From positions 1-41,776 of the IMG/VR virus record IMGVR_UViG_3300033551_000257: 41,776 bases of DNA. One strand, given 5' to 3'. The position numbers and the translations under genes are program-made. The notes under the pieces are model-generated. The model was not told the DNA's origin, did not search any database, and was given only the letters and a program-made list of their open reading frames with translations. The DNA is from a virus. Positions 14,147 through 22,856 of the stretch are shown piece after piece. Each line of letters starts with the position of its first letter. The first letter of the stretch is position 1.

Positions 14147-14523
14147 CGCTCCGCGCCTACGCCGACAACGTAGTGATTCAGCTTCTGCCCCGTGAGAGCG
14201 AGACCGCATCTGGCCTGACGCTCGTGCATAGCGGCAAGAGCGGCGCGCGAGAGCACAGGAGGGCCCGTGTCCTTGCGTCTGGCCCTGGCTATCGGCGCCC
14301 CGTCAAGGGCGGCTGCGGCGAGGTGTACGGCGGCGTGCTCGTGCCGAACGAGGTCAAGCCGGGCGATATCGTCCTGGTCGATGCGCTCGCCGGGCAGAAC
14401 TACGACATGGACCTGACCGTCCCGCGGCACAACAAGAGCGCGGAGTTTCAGGACCTGTTCGGCGATGCTGGCGAGTTCCGCATCGTGAGGGAGCAGGAGA
14501 TTCTGGCGGTGGTCGAGCCGTGA
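14143..14523 (+). CDS. GroES-like co-chaperonin (Cpn10 fold), 126 aa
   Basis: The layout matches GroES end to end. The start LRAYADNVVIQLLPRESETASG corresponds to the N-terminal strand and mobile loop, and a hydrophobic tripeptide L25-T26-L27 is at the same place as the I-V-L that GroES uses to touch GroEL. RARVLASGPGY is the first barrel strand, VKPGDIVLVD the second, and the end FRIVREQEILAVVE is the closing strand. An insertion near residues 50-95 makes it longer than the usual 95-100. It would cap host GroEL to help fold a phage protein, probably capsid. It lies between small and large terminase genes and is coupled to both neighbours by overlaps. Confidence 0.85.
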   Translation: MTLRAYADNVVIQLLPRESETASGLTLVHSGKSGAREHRRARVLASGPGYRRPVKGGCGEVYGGVLVPNEVKPGDIVLVDALAGQNYDMDLTVPRHNKSAEFQDLFGDAGEFRIVREQEILAVVEP

Positions 14524-15965
14524 CCTGTGTGGACGTACCTCGCAGCACTATGCGTGAGCTCCGTCGCAGGGCCGGCGCGAGCGCAGCGCACAGCCACGAG
14601 GATGCCCACCCGAAGCAGCGCGCGTTCATCATGGACGAGCGGCGCCGAGTGGCGTGCCTCGGTGGTCGACGCGGCGGCAAGTCGCATGCCCTTGCTCGCC
14701 GACTGCTGCGAGCCGGACAGAAGCATCCGGGCAGCACGAGCGTCTACATCACGCTGACCCGAGGCAAGGCGCGGCAAATCCTCTGGGACGACTGCCTCGC
14801 GGAGCTCAACGGACGGCAGGGGCTCGGCCTCCGCATCGTGCACCAGGACTCGCTGCTCTACATCTACCAGCCTAACGGGTCGCGCATCTGGCTGGTCGGC
14901 GTCGACGACAAGGCGCAGGTCGAGAAGATTCGAGGCGGCAAGTACGCCGAAGTGGTCATCGACGAGGCCATGGCGATGCCGGACTACCTGCGCGAGCTCG
15001 TGCTGGACTCGACCGAGCCGGCGCTGATGGACTTGCAGGGGGCGTGTGTGCTGGCCGGTACGCCCTGTGCGCAGATGGCCGGCTACTTCTTCGAGGTCAC
15101 GACCGGGGCGAATCCGCAAACCGTGCAGTGGCCGACGCACCACATGACGATGCGGGACAATCCGTATCTGGCGCACGCCGAAGAGTACCTGGCCAGCAAG
15201 CTCGCACAGGACTACGGCAACAACCCAGAGAACCCGTCGTTTCGCCGTGAGTACCTGGGCGAGTGGGTCGAGGACATCGGCGCGCTGGTCTACCCGTTCA
15301 CGTGGGAGCGCAACAGCTGGACGCCGAGCGGTGAGGGCCCGTACGGACTGCCGCCGGGCGAGTACAGCTACGGCCTGGCCATCGACCTTGGCTACGGCGA
15401 GAACAGCACCGCGTTTGTGTTCGGGGCGAAGCGGAAGGACGCGGGGCAGGTCTACATCCTACGTGCCTACACAGAGTCGCGCTGGAGGCCGACGCAGATT
15501 GCAGCGCACGTCAAGAACCTGAAGGAGAAGCTCCTGGCTGTGACGGGTGGCTCGAGCCTGCGCGTCATCATCGACGAGGGCGGCCTGGGCAAGGGCTACT
15601 CGGACCAGATGAACGAGCTCGGCGTGGGCAGCGAGGCGGCCGAGAAGAGTAACAAGCGCGCGTACCAGGACTACGTGCAGGGGCTCATCGAGTCGAGCAG
15701 CGTCAAGGTGCACTTCGGCGAGTGCCGGCCGCTCATCGACGAGGCACGGAAGCTCCAGTTCGATGCCGAGACGGGCAAGGAGGACGAGCGGTACCTGAAC
15801 CATGCCTGCGATGCGTTCCTGTACCTCACGCGCTCGTTCTTCCCGCTGTACCGGCCCGAGAAGATGCCGCCTGTGCCGGGCTCGGCCGAGGCGATTGCGC
15901 TCGAGATGAAGAAAGAGCGCCAGAGCAAGATTGACGAGCGCGAGAAGCGCCTGAGGAGGGACTGA
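14520..15965 (+). CDS. terL: Terminase large subunit, 481 aa
   Basis: ATP-driven DNA packaging motor and nuclease. Walker A GGRRGGKS is at 48-55 (Lys54), Walker B VVIDEA at 145-150, and a coupling region is near AGTPCAQ at 179-185. The RNase-H-like nuclease has acidic residues in AIDLGYG (D289), VIIDEGG (D352) and NHACDAFLY (D431). The length is standard. The GTG at 14520 overlaps the co-chaperonin stop; an ATG 10 codons in is an alternative start. It should assemble on the portal at 16450-18396. Confidence 0.95.
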   Translation: MTCVDVPRSTMRELRRRAGASAAHSHEDAHPKQRAFIMDERRRVACLGGRRGGKSHALARRLLRAGQKHPGSTSVYITLTRGKARQILWDDCLAELNGRQGLGLRIVHQDSLLYIYQPNGSRIWLVGVDDKAQVEKIRGGKYAEVVIDEAMAMPDYLRELVLDSTEPALMDLQGACVLAGTPCAQMAGYFFEVTTGANPQTVQWPTHHMTMRDNPYLAHAEEYLASKLAQDYGNNPENPSFRREYLGEWVEDIGALVYPFTWERNSWTPSGEGPYGLPPGEYSYGLAIDLGYGENSTAFVFGAKRKDAGQVYILRAYTESRWRPTQIAAHVKNLKEKLLAVTGGSSLRVIIDEGGLGKGYSDQMNELGVGSEAAEKSNKRAYQDYVQGLIESSSVKVHFGECRPLIDEARKLQFDAETGKEDERYLNHACDAFLYLTRSFFPLYRPEKMPPVPGSAEAIALEMKKERQSKIDEREKRLRRD

Positions 15966-16450
15966 TGCCTCTCTTTACGTCGTGGACTGATGGGCCAAAG
16001 CCGGGACTGTACGTGTTCCACACGAACGACGGCCGGTCCTTTACGTTTACGGGCAAGGCGGCAGCGGACCTGATGGCGTCGACGCCCAAGCTCGAGGCGA
16101 ACCCGTACGCGACGACCACACTGAGCGCAGATGAAGAGGCCGCCTTCCAGCAGTGGGCCAAGGCCAACAAGATCGGCGACGTCAACGACCCGCGCGCCTT
16201 CTACGATTACCGCGGCTACTGGAAAGAGAAGGCTGGCGAGCCCATCAAGTGGGGCGTCGACCACTTCCCAGACACCTACAAGCAGCCTGGCCACGAAACG
16301 TTTAGCGTCGAGTCGCAGTACGCGAATCCTACCGCTGGGTCATGGGAGGGCGAGACGTATATCCCAGCCGCTCCTGTGCCTGTGCTTGAGGCTAATCCGT
16401 ACGTTCTCGTAGAGCCAGCCACGGAAAAGAAGAAGGGCGGGAAGAAATAA
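15965..16450 (+). CDS. Conserved podovirus protein of unknown function, 161 aa
   Basis: It starts by TGATG on the large-terminase stop and ends by TAATG at the portal start. Residues 50-112 (DEEAAFQQWAKANKIGD to YWKEKAGEP and HFPDTYKQPGHETFSVESQY) look like a block I know from hypothetical proteins of other podoviruses. The N-terminus (FHTNDGRSFTFTGKAAADLMA) resembles the start of the internal virion protein at 29506. LEANPY occurs twice, once on each side of the central block, and the C-terminus is lysine-rich. It may be a minor virion or head-tail component. Confidence 0.6.
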   Translation: MPLFTSWTDGPKPGLYVFHTNDGRSFTFTGKAAADLMASTPKLEANPYATTTLSADEEAAFQQWAKANKIGDVNDPRAFYDYRGYWKEKAGEPIKWGVDHFPDTYKQPGHETFSVESQYANPTAGSWEGETYIPAAPVPVLEANPYVLVEPATEKKKGGKK

Positions 16451-18396
16451 TGGCCGCAATACTCGCCCCTGAGGCGCCCTGGTTCGAGCAGAACAACAAG
16501 GAGATGGGCGCAGCGGTCGAGCGCCTAGTGGAGGGCTACAAGAAGGAGCAGGCGGGACGGCGCGACCAGTACGTCAAGAACCTCGAGCTCTACGAGAACC
16601 GCGCGATGAAGGGCTACAGCGCGTACTCGTACAACTCGGACAGCGTGGCGGGCGCCCCGACCGAGCGAGACCGGCTCCGCTTGCTGCGCTCCGCTGTGTC
16701 CAGCGCCGTCGCGAACATCTACGCGCCGCAGAAGCCGAAGCCTCAGTTCCAGACCCTTGGGGCCACGTGGGCGACCAGGCGCAAAGCGTACCGGCTCGAC
16801 CGCATCTGTGAGGGCGTGCTCAACCAGCGCCAGGGCCGCTACATCAACGTTTGGGCGCTCATGGCCGACAAGTGCGTGGAGGCACCGCTACAGGGCTGTG
16901 CGGCCATCAAGGTCATGGCCGACCGCATCGAGAAGCGCATCACGCACAAGGCCATTCCGACGCCGGACATCTTCACCGACCCGGCCGAGGGCTGCGAGCC
17001 AAAGAGCTGGTTCCAGCGCGAGCCCATCGACGAGACCACTGCGCTCAAGCAGTGGCCCAAGGCGAAGAAGGCCATCCTCAACGCGAAGCCGTACGAGTGG
17101 AACGGGGAGAAGCCGACCACACAGCGCCTACGCGCAACGAAGGTCATCGAGATCAAGTACGCCTGGCGTATGCCGTTCGGTCCGGACGAGCCGGGCGTGT
17201 GGTGCGCGGTCATCAACGGCGAGTATGTGGACGGCGGCGAATGGGCCGCACCGATGCCGCCGTTCGTGTTCGTCATCTGGGAGCCGCACCGGGACGGTCC
17301 GTGGGGCGCCGGCATCGTCGACGAGGGCGGCACGCTTGCACTCGAGGCGGGCGACCTCGACCTACGCCTCAGCTACCGCGAGCGCATCGCGTCGTTCAAG
17401 ACCACATGGGTCCCTGAGGGCGCCGAGGTCAACCCGAACGACGTGGCCAGCAACGAGGCGCACAAGGTCGTCAAGTACAGTGGGCCTACCCCGCCGACCG
17501 AGTCCAACTCCGTGGCGTTCAACCCCATGGAGCTCGACTATCTCAAGGAGAAGAAGAGGGACTTCTGGGACGGCATCGGCATCAGCCAGGTCAGCGCTGC
17601 TGCGCGTCGCGAGCCTGGCATCGAGAGCGGCGTGGCTATCCGCACGCTGAACGACACGAAGGCCGGCCGACAGCTACCGAAGGGCCAGCGCTACGAGCAG
17701 GCCTACGTGGACCTCGCGCACCAGTACGTCTGGCGCTTCCGGGAGCTCGCCGAAGAGGACAAGGACTTCGCGGTCACATGGCAGGGCAAGACGATGATTC
17801 GCTCCTACAAGTGGGCGGACAACGACGTCGAGGACGATGCGTTCGACATCAACGTGGCCTCGTCCGCAGCGCTCCCGCACGACCCGGCTGGACGGCAAGA
17901 GACCATTCAGAACTGGTACGCGGCGGGGCTCATCAGCCAGGAGACCGCCAAGCAGCTGATGGGTCAGCCGGACATCGACGCTGAGCTGAACATCGAGAAC
18001 GCCGAGACCGAGTACATCGACATGCTCATCGAGCGGTACTTGGACGCGGACGAAGAGACCTGGAACATGTACGACTACGAGCCGCCGATGGGCTTCATCT
18101 TCAACAAGGTGGGCGCCATGAAGCGGTTCGCCTCGGCCTGGGCACGTGCTCGCATCGATGCCGCTGCTCTGCCGCCCAAGGAGAGGCCGCCCGCCGAGTT
18201 CAGCATCGGCCTGCTCGTGCGCTACATGCACGACCTCGATGCGCTGATGACGGGCGGAGTAGCCCCAGGCGCTCCTGCTCCTGGCACTCCGGGCGCTCCC
18301 CCGCCCAGCACCGACCAACTCCCCATGCGCGCTCCTGGCGTCGGCCCTGACATGCTGCCGCCCGGTCCCGTGCCTCCCCCGGTGATGGCAGCATGA
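16450..18396 (+). CDS. Portal protein, 648 aa
   Basis: Ring protein at the unique capsid vertex through which DNA passes. Position (terminase, then portal, then scaffold and capsid), length and an alpha/beta wing-stem layout fit podovirus portals of the P22/Bordetella-phage type. Examples are the N-terminal EMGAAVERLVEGYKKEQAGR, central ERIASFKTTWVPEGAEV and GIGISQVSAAARREPGIESG, where a long helix and tunnel loop would lie. The last 45 residues are a Pro/Gly/Ala-rich tail. The stop overlaps the scaffold start (ATGA). The assignment is confident from synteny and general form; no single catalytic motif exists in this family. Confidence 0.85.
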   Translation: MAAILAPEAPWFEQNNKEMGAAVERLVEGYKKEQAGRRDQYVKNLELYENRAMKGYSAYSYNSDSVAGAPTERDRLRLLRSAVSSAVANIYAPQKPKPQFQTLGATWATRRKAYRLDRICEGVLNQRQGRYINVWALMADKCVEAPLQGCAAIKVMADRIEKRITHKAIPTPDIFTDPAEGCEPKSWFQREPIDETTALKQWPKAKKAILNAKPYEWNGEKPTTQRLRATKVIEIKYAWRMPFGPDEPGVWCAVINGEYVDGGEWAAPMPPFVFVIWEPHRDGPWGAGIVDEGGTLALEAGDLDLRLSYRERIASFKTTWVPEGAEVNPNDVASNEAHKVVKYSGPTPPTESNSVAFNPMELDYLKEKKRDFWDGIGISQVSAAARREPGIESGVAIRTLNDTKAGRQLPKGQRYEQAYVDLAHQYVWRFRELAEEDKDFAVTWQGKTMIRSYKWADNDVEDDAFDINVASSAALPHDPAGRQETIQNWYAAGLISQETAKQLMGQPDIDAELNIENAETEYIDMLIERYLDADEETWNMYDYEPPMGFIFNKVGAMKRFASAWARARIDAAALPPKERPPAEFSIGLLVRYMHDLDALMTGGVAPGAPAPGTPGAPPPSTDQLPMRAPGVGPDMLPPGPVPPPVMAA

Positions 18397-19481
18397 GTGA
18401 CGAAGCAGCACCCGTAGCAGCCCCTACAGCGCCCGCAGCAGAGCCGGCAGCACCAGCCCAGCCCGAGCCCGCTCAAGCGCCCAAGGAGAGCTTTGCGGAC
18501 GCCTTCCGGCGCCACGAGGCGAAGCTCCAGGCTGAGGGGAAGATACAGCCGGAGACGCCCGAGGCAGCGCCGGCGCCACCGGAACCAGCCGCACCGAAGC
18601 CGAACGGCAAGAAGGTGGTCAGGCCCGCCGGCGACCCCAAGCTCGAGCAGCTGAACGCCCTGGCCAAAGAGCTCGGCATGGCGGTGGAGGCCGGCAAGGT
18701 CATGCCGTCCGAACGTGCCAAGTTCCGTCAGTACCAGCGCGAGCGCGAGGGCAAGCTGGGGCAGGCCGAGCAGGAGCGCCTGTCCAAGCTCGAGGCGCGC
18801 GAGAAGGAAGCCGAGGAAACCATCAAGTGGGCCTCGTCGCTGAAGAAGACCAAGGAGAACGGCGATTACCAGGGCCTGGCCAAGGAGCTCGGCTTCGAGA
18901 ACTGGGACAAGCTCCAGGAAGACGTCATCGCGCGCATCAGCGACCCGAACTACAAGCGCCTGCGAGAGCTCGAGGAGCGGGCCGCACGCGAAGAGGAAGA
19001 GAAGACGAAGGCCAAGGCCGAGCAGGAGCGTACCGCCGCACAGCAAAAGCAGGTCGAGCTACGCCAGGCCGTCTGGAAGAAGTTCGCCACGGAGATGCCG
19101 CAGAGCAAGGACCCATTGGTTTCGGCTATGGGCGACCATCCCATGTTCGTGAGCGCCGCTCTGCGCATCCAAGAGGAACAGTGGGACGGGACGGCCCTGC
19201 CCTACGAGCGCATCGCCGGCATGGCCGCTAAGGGCACACAACGGACCCTGCGCGAGGAGTGTAAGGACCTGTACGACAGGCTACACAAGGCTTTCGGCGG
19301 CCAAACCGCAGCGCCTCCACCGGTGAAGAAGCCCGTGGGCAAGAGCGCACCGGTACCTCCATCTCGCGGCGTCGAGGCAAGCGGCGCGAAGGTCATGAGC
19401 CGCGAGGAGCGCAACCTGTACGAACGGCGCCGGCTCGAGGAAGCGATCGACAAGGACCGCAAGGCCGCGCGCGAGGCATAG
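18393..19481 (+). CDS. Scaffolding protein, 362 aa
   Basis: Typical capsid scaffold composition. An Ala/Pro/Glu-rich disordered first 75 residues is followed by long charged helices with coiled-coil character (RAKFRQYQREREGKLGQAEQERLSKLEAREK; REEEEKTKAKAEQERTAAQQKQVELRQAV) and a basic C-terminal tail (YERRRLEEAIDKDRKAAREA) suited to contacting the capsid shell. It lies directly between portal and major capsid genes. It overlaps the portal stop by ATGA. It would be expected to leave or be cut during DNA packaging. Confidence 0.8.
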   Translation: MSDEAAPVAAPTAPAAEPAAPAQPEPAQAPKESFADAFRRHEAKLQAEGKIQPETPEAAPAPPEPAAPKPNGKKVVRPAGDPKLEQLNALAKELGMAVEAGKVMPSERAKFRQYQREREGKLGQAEQERLSKLEAREKEAEETIKWASSLKKTKENGDYQGLAKELGFENWDKLQEDVIARISDPNYKRLRELEERAAREEEEKTKAKAEQERTAAQQKQVELRQAVWKKFATEMPQSKDPLVSAMGDHPMFVSAALRIQEEQWDGTALPYERIAGMAAKGTQRTLREECKDLYDRLHKAFGGQTAAPPPVKKPVGKSAPVPPSRGVEASGAKVMSREERNLYERRRLEEAIDKDRKAAREA

Positions 19482-19616
19482 GCTTGACCTATGGGCCGGT
19501 CTGTGCTGTCATTGCTCAGTTCAAACGCCCGGGCGTAAACCCGTGAGAGCTGCCCGGGCAGCCAAAGCCAAACCCGAGAAACACCGCGTTGCGACGCACG
19601 TCGCGAGGGATTTCTC
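19482..19616 (+). promoter_or_regulatory. Capsid leader: promoter candidate, two palindromes, hairpin and strong RBS
   Basis: The only sizeable gap between co-directional structural genes. TTGACC (19484-19489) and TGTCAT (19507-19512) are 17 bases apart, a plausible promoter giving extra capsid mRNA. Then come two perfect palindromes, ACGCCCGGGCGT (19525-19536) and GCTGCCCGGGCAGC (19549-19562), and a small hairpin GCGACGCACGTCGC (19591-19604). GAGGGA (19605-19610) is a good ribosome site for the ATG at 19617. No T-tract follows the hairpins, so they look more like mRNA stabilisers or processing sites than terminators. Confidence 0.45.
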
Positions 19617-20873
19617 ATGGCTGGCTCTACACTCACCACGTTCGATGCGCTCATCAAGGAGCGATACGAAGACTCCTCCATCGTCGAGGAGCTGATTTAC
19701 CCCGAGAACCCGCTGCTCGGGATGCTGCGGAAGAACGGCGACACCGACATGGTCGGCGACGTCATGCCCGTACCGATCATGTACGGCAACCCGCAGGGCG
19801 TCGGCGGCAGCTTCACCGTTGCGCAGACCAACAACTCCGTCACCAAGGCCGCGAAGTTCAACATCGAGGCGGGCGACTACTTCGGCACTGTCCGCATCGG
19901 CGAGAAGGTGCTGATGGCGACGCGCACCAATCAGGGCGCGTTCCTCGAGAACAAGCGCGTCGAAATCGATGGCCTGTGGGAGACCGCGGGCGAGAACCTC
20001 AGCATCTACACCTGGGGCAACGGCGGCAACGCGCTCGGTCAGATCGCTGCGATCAGCGGCAACAACGTGACGCTCGTCGACACGGCGCAGATCGGAAACT
20101 TCGAACAGGACATGTACGTCGTGGCCTCGGCCAACGACGGCTCGGTCACGACCGACGCGCTCATCGACTCGGCCGACCAGACCATCGTAACGACGGTCAA
20201 CCGCAACACCGGCACCATCGTCATCGCCGTGGCTGACCTGTCCGGTCTGGCCGCGGGCAACTACCTGTTCCGCGAGGGCGACTTCTTCGGCGACACCGGC
20301 ACCGTCGTGATCAAGGGCATCCAGTCCTTCATCACTGCGACCGATGCGCCGGCGGCTCTCTGGGGCATCTCGGCGGCGACCCGTGCGACCGACCCGCAGC
20401 GCTTCGCAGGCTGCCGCGTGCCGGACGCCGAGCTCAGCGGCAAGACCTACGAGGAGCGAATCAAGACGCTCATCAGCCGCATGAAGGGTCGCTACAAGGC
20501 GAAGATGCCCACGGCGGGCTTCATGCATCCGGAGGACTTCGACGTTCTCCAGACGCTGATGGCCGCTCGTGGTCAGCGCGACCTCGGCAAGAGCGAGGCG
20601 CAGTTTGGCTATGCGAGCATCAGCGTTGCGGTGGCGGGCGGCAACCTGCCCATCTACTGCGACCGTCACTGCCCGAAGGGTCAGTTCTTCGCCTTCCGCA
20701 TGGAGGACTTCTGGATCTCCTCGATGGGCGAGCTGCTCTACCCGCAGTCGGGCGACTCGCTGCAGATCCTCCGCGTCTACAACAGCACGGACTACGAGTA
20801 CCGGTTGCTCTCTCACCCGTTGCTCGCCTGCCGTGCCCCCAAGAACAGCGGTCGAGTGCCGCTGACGAGCTAA
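19617..20873 (+). CDS. Major capsid protein, 418 aa
   Basis: Shell subunit, probably HK97 fold. The N-terminal arm and E-loop region has RYEDSSIVEELIYPENPLLGML and FNIEAGDYFGTVRIGEKVLMA; the spine helix area has TYEERIKTLISRMKG; the A-domain/P-domain end has AQFGYASISVAVAGGNLPIYCDRHCPKGQFFAF and EYRLLSHPLLACRAPKNSG. A beta-rich insertion of about 85 residues (GNNVTLVDTAQIGNFEQDMYV to YLFREGDFFG) looks like an inserted I-domain. It has its own leader with a strong ribosome site, as expected for the most abundant virion protein. Confidence 0.87.
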   Translation: MAGSTLTTFDALIKERYEDSSIVEELIYPENPLLGMLRKNGDTDMVGDVMPVPIMYGNPQGVGGSFTVAQTNNSVTKAAKFNIEAGDYFGTVRIGEKVLMATRTNQGAFLENKRVEIDGLWETAGENLSIYTWGNGGNALGQIAAISGNNVTLVDTAQIGNFEQDMYVVASANDGSVTTDALIDSADQTIVTTVNRNTGTIVIAVADLSGLAAGNYLFREGDFFGDTGTVVIKGIQSFITATDAPAALWGISAATRATDPQRFAGCRVPDAELSGKTYEERIKTLISRMKGRYKAKMPTAGFMHPEDFDVLQTLMAARGQRDLGKSEAQFGYASISVAVAGGNLPIYCDRHCPKGQFFAFRMEDFWISSMGELLYPQSGDSLQILRVYNSTDYEYRLLSHPLLACRAPKNSGRVPLTS

Positions 20874-20877
20874 CGCC

Positions 20878-21369
20878 ATGTCTGAAGACCGCGTACGAAG
20901 GGCAGTCCGAGCCAAGTTCGACCAGGCCGGCAGCTATCCGCTGCAGACCGCTGGAACGGTTGCTGTCGGCGGCTCGGCGCTGCCGGTCATCCGTGGTCAG
21001 CACGAGGTCCTGCTGGGTGGTTCGACGGGTATCGTCGCCACCCAGTTCGGCCTGCACAACCACGGCGTGACGGTCGGGCGACTCGGGACGGGCATCTACG
21101 GCATCGCCTTCCCGAACATGGCTCACGTACGGATCAACCCGTCCGTAGCCGTGCCGACCGGCTTCAAGTGCGACGTGTCGGTGGGAGGCATCACGGGACA
21201 GGGCCGCATCGTCGGGGCTACTGGCTTCGCGATGCTGCACATCTCGCAGCCCGTCGGCTCGACCGGCGTGCTGCTGCCCTGTGCGCCCGCTACCGGCACG
21301 GTCGTTACGCTCGACTTCGAGTTCTCCTCCAAGCACCAACACGACGGAAACACCCTGGTCCCGTACTGA
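20878..21369 (+). CDS. Head-associated beta-rich protein, 163 aa (possible decoration protein)
   Basis: It lies right after the capsid gene with a 4-base gap. The N-terminus is basic (EDRVRRAVRAKFDQAG); the rest is Gly/Val/Thr-rich beta structure (VAVGGSALPVIRGQHEVLLGGSTG, GIYGIAFPNMAHVRINPSVAV), ending with HQHDGNTLVPY. This small, hydrophobic, beta-sandwich look and location fit a capsid decoration or vertex protein. No family can be named with confidence. Confidence 0.6.
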   Translation: MSEDRVRRAVRAKFDQAGSYPLQTAGTVAVGGSALPVIRGQHEVLLGGSTGIVATQFGLHNHGVTVGRLGTGIYGIAFPNMAHVRINPSVAVPTGFKCDVSVGGITGQGRIVGATGFAMLHISQPVGSTGVLLPCAPATGTVVTLDFEFSSKHQHDGNTLVPY

Positions 21370-21641
21370 TGGACGACTACGAAGCAGAGCCTGAGGCGGA
21401 ATCTCTGGCGCTCGACGAGCCGGCTACGGCCGACGAGATGGCGCCGGAGACGGACGAGTCCCCGACGGACGAGTTCGACATGGAGGCCGACGCGGCGCTC
21501 AACACGGCATTGCCGATGAGCGAGCGCCGCGTTGCGCTGAAGAACGCCATCATGGCCTGCATGGGGACCGACTACGGAGCTGAGAAGGAGAAGGGCAAAG
21601 GCGGGGACGACATGTTCTCCGCGCTGCTGGGGAAGGGGTAA
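21369..21641 (+). CDS. Acidic hypothetical protein, 90 aa
   Basis: The ATG overlaps the previous stop (TGATG at 21367-21371). Residues 1-45 are extremely acidic and likely disordered (Glu/Asp/Ala). Residues 46-90 (ALPMSERRVALKNAIMACMG, then KGKGGDDMFSALLGKG) form a helix and a flexible end. Small acidic proteins between capsid and connector genes can be assembly factors or head-completion proteins; nothing here decides. It is followed after a 3-base gap by the head-tail adaptor. Confidence 0.6.
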   Translation: MDDYEAEPEAESLALDEPATADEMAPETDESPTDEFDMEADAALNTALPMSERRVALKNAIMACMGTDYGAEKEKGKGGDDMFSALLGKG

Positions 21642-21644
21642 CCC

Positions 21645-22376
21645 GTGGGGGCTACCCTCTTCCTCAGCCAAGTCCTCGCCGACATCCGAGACCAGGCGGA
21701 CATCAACGGGGCGACCGCGCGTCACAGCGCAACGCTTCTGGCCCGCCTCGCCAACCAGAGTCACCGGCACCTGCGCCGGCAGCTCTCGATCGATGGCGCT
21801 CAGCACTACCTGACGTCAACGAGTGGCACGCTCGGGACGGGGACGACCAGCCCCTACCCGTTCTACGTGCTCGACCTGACGCAGGTGGCGCCGAGCATCG
21901 TCCAGTGCTTCGGCGTGCACGTCACGGTACAGACCGAGGTGCTGCCACTGAGCCAAGTGCCGTTCACGTCCATCACGGACTACGGCGGCACGAGCTCGCG
22001 CGGTGTGCCGCAGGCGTGGGCAGCGCTGAACACCGCGAAGCTTGCCATCCTGCCCGCGGCTGGGACGGCCTACCCCTACGTGGTCTGGTATCTGCCGGTC
22101 GTTGCCGACCTCGTGAACGACAACGACGTCCTGGCTGTGGTCGAGGGCGGCGACGAGTTCATCGTCTGGGACTGTGTGGCGCGGCTCATCATGCGCGACC
22201 AGTACCCGCAGGCGTTCGCGATGGCCGTCCAGATGCGTGACGAGAAGTACCGCGAGGTGCTTTCGAGCGCAAAGAAGGTCACCGGGGCGGGCGGCATGTT
22301 CATCGGGCGGGACGTTCTCGCCGAACGGCTCGGAGGGCTTGGCAGCGCCCGACGCCGTGCTCTACCGCCCCCATGA
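21645..22376 (+). CDS. Head-tail connector/adaptor protein, 243 aa
   Basis: It starts at GTG. The N-terminal helix bundle (LSQVLADIRDQADINGATARHSATLLARLANQSHRHLRRQL) followed by a beta-domain (YPFYVLDLTQVAPSIVQCFGVHVTV, YPYVVWYLPVVADLVNDND) and a C-terminal helix (GDEFIVWDCVARLIMRDQYPQAFAMAVQMR) is the form of podovirus adaptors of the P22 gp4 class. These dock below the portal. Its position after the capsid cluster supports this. Confidence 0.68.
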   Translation: MGATLFLSQVLADIRDQADINGATARHSATLLARLANQSHRHLRRQLSIDGAQHYLTSTSGTLGTGTTSPYPFYVLDLTQVAPSIVQCFGVHVTVQTEVLPLSQVPFTSITDYGGTSSRGVPQAWAALNTAKLAILPAAGTAYPYVVWYLPVVADLVNDNDVLAVVEGGDEFIVWDCVARLIMRDQYPQAFAMAVQMRDEKYREVLSSAKKVTGAGGMFIGRDVLAERLGGLGSARRRALPPP

Positions 22377-22382
22377 GGCCGC

Positions 22383-22856
22383 ATGAGAATCGCAATCATT
22401 GGCGGGATGCGGTGCGGCAAATCGACTTTGGCCAGCAGGCTCGTCAAAGAGTACGGCGGAGATCTGTTCTCTACTGGCAAGCGCGCACTGCTCGCCACCG
22501 ACAACTTCAGAGACGCGCCCTGGGACGAGCTGCCGAGCGTCGTCATCGACAGGCTACGGCCGCTCGATAGCTGGATCCTCGAGGGCTGCCAGGCTGCGCG
22601 CGTTCTGCGTCGCTGGTACCGCGAGGCGCCCGATGAGGTGAAGCTCGACCGGGTCTACTACCTGAACCGCTCCTGGGTGCAGCGCAGGCCGGCGCAAGAG
22701 GCCGCAGCAAAGGGCCTCGCTACGGTCTGGCGCGACGTGTTCCCGGAGCTGCACCGTCGGGGCGTTCCGATTGTCTACGGCGTCGAAGAGGACCCGACGC
22801 TCCCCAGGGAGAACAACCCGCCGGGTGCAGTGGCGCATCGGAGGCGGGCGGGATGA
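22383..22856 (+). CDS. P-loop NTPase, kinase-like, 157 aa
   Basis: RIAIIGGMRCGKSTLASRL has a perfect Walker A (G7-X4-G12-K13-S14-T15). D52-A-P and the arginine-rich region further on (RVLRRWYREAPDEVKLDRVYYLNRSW) resemble the lid and Walker B area of small-molecule kinases such as AAA_33/zeta-type or deoxynucleotide kinases. The end is a basic tail. It is embedded between head-tail and tail-spike genes, where a kinase is unexpected. The ATG is 6 bases after the adaptor stop; its stop overlaps the spike start. The substrate is unknown. Confidence 0.7.
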   Translation: MRIAIIGGMRCGKSTLASRLVKEYGGDLFSTGKRALLATDNFRDAPWDELPSVVIDRLRPLDSWILEGCQAARVLRRWYREAPDEVKLDRVYYLNRSWVQRRPAQEAAAKGLATVWRDVFPELHRRGVPIVYGVEEDPTLPRENNPPGAVAHRRRAG

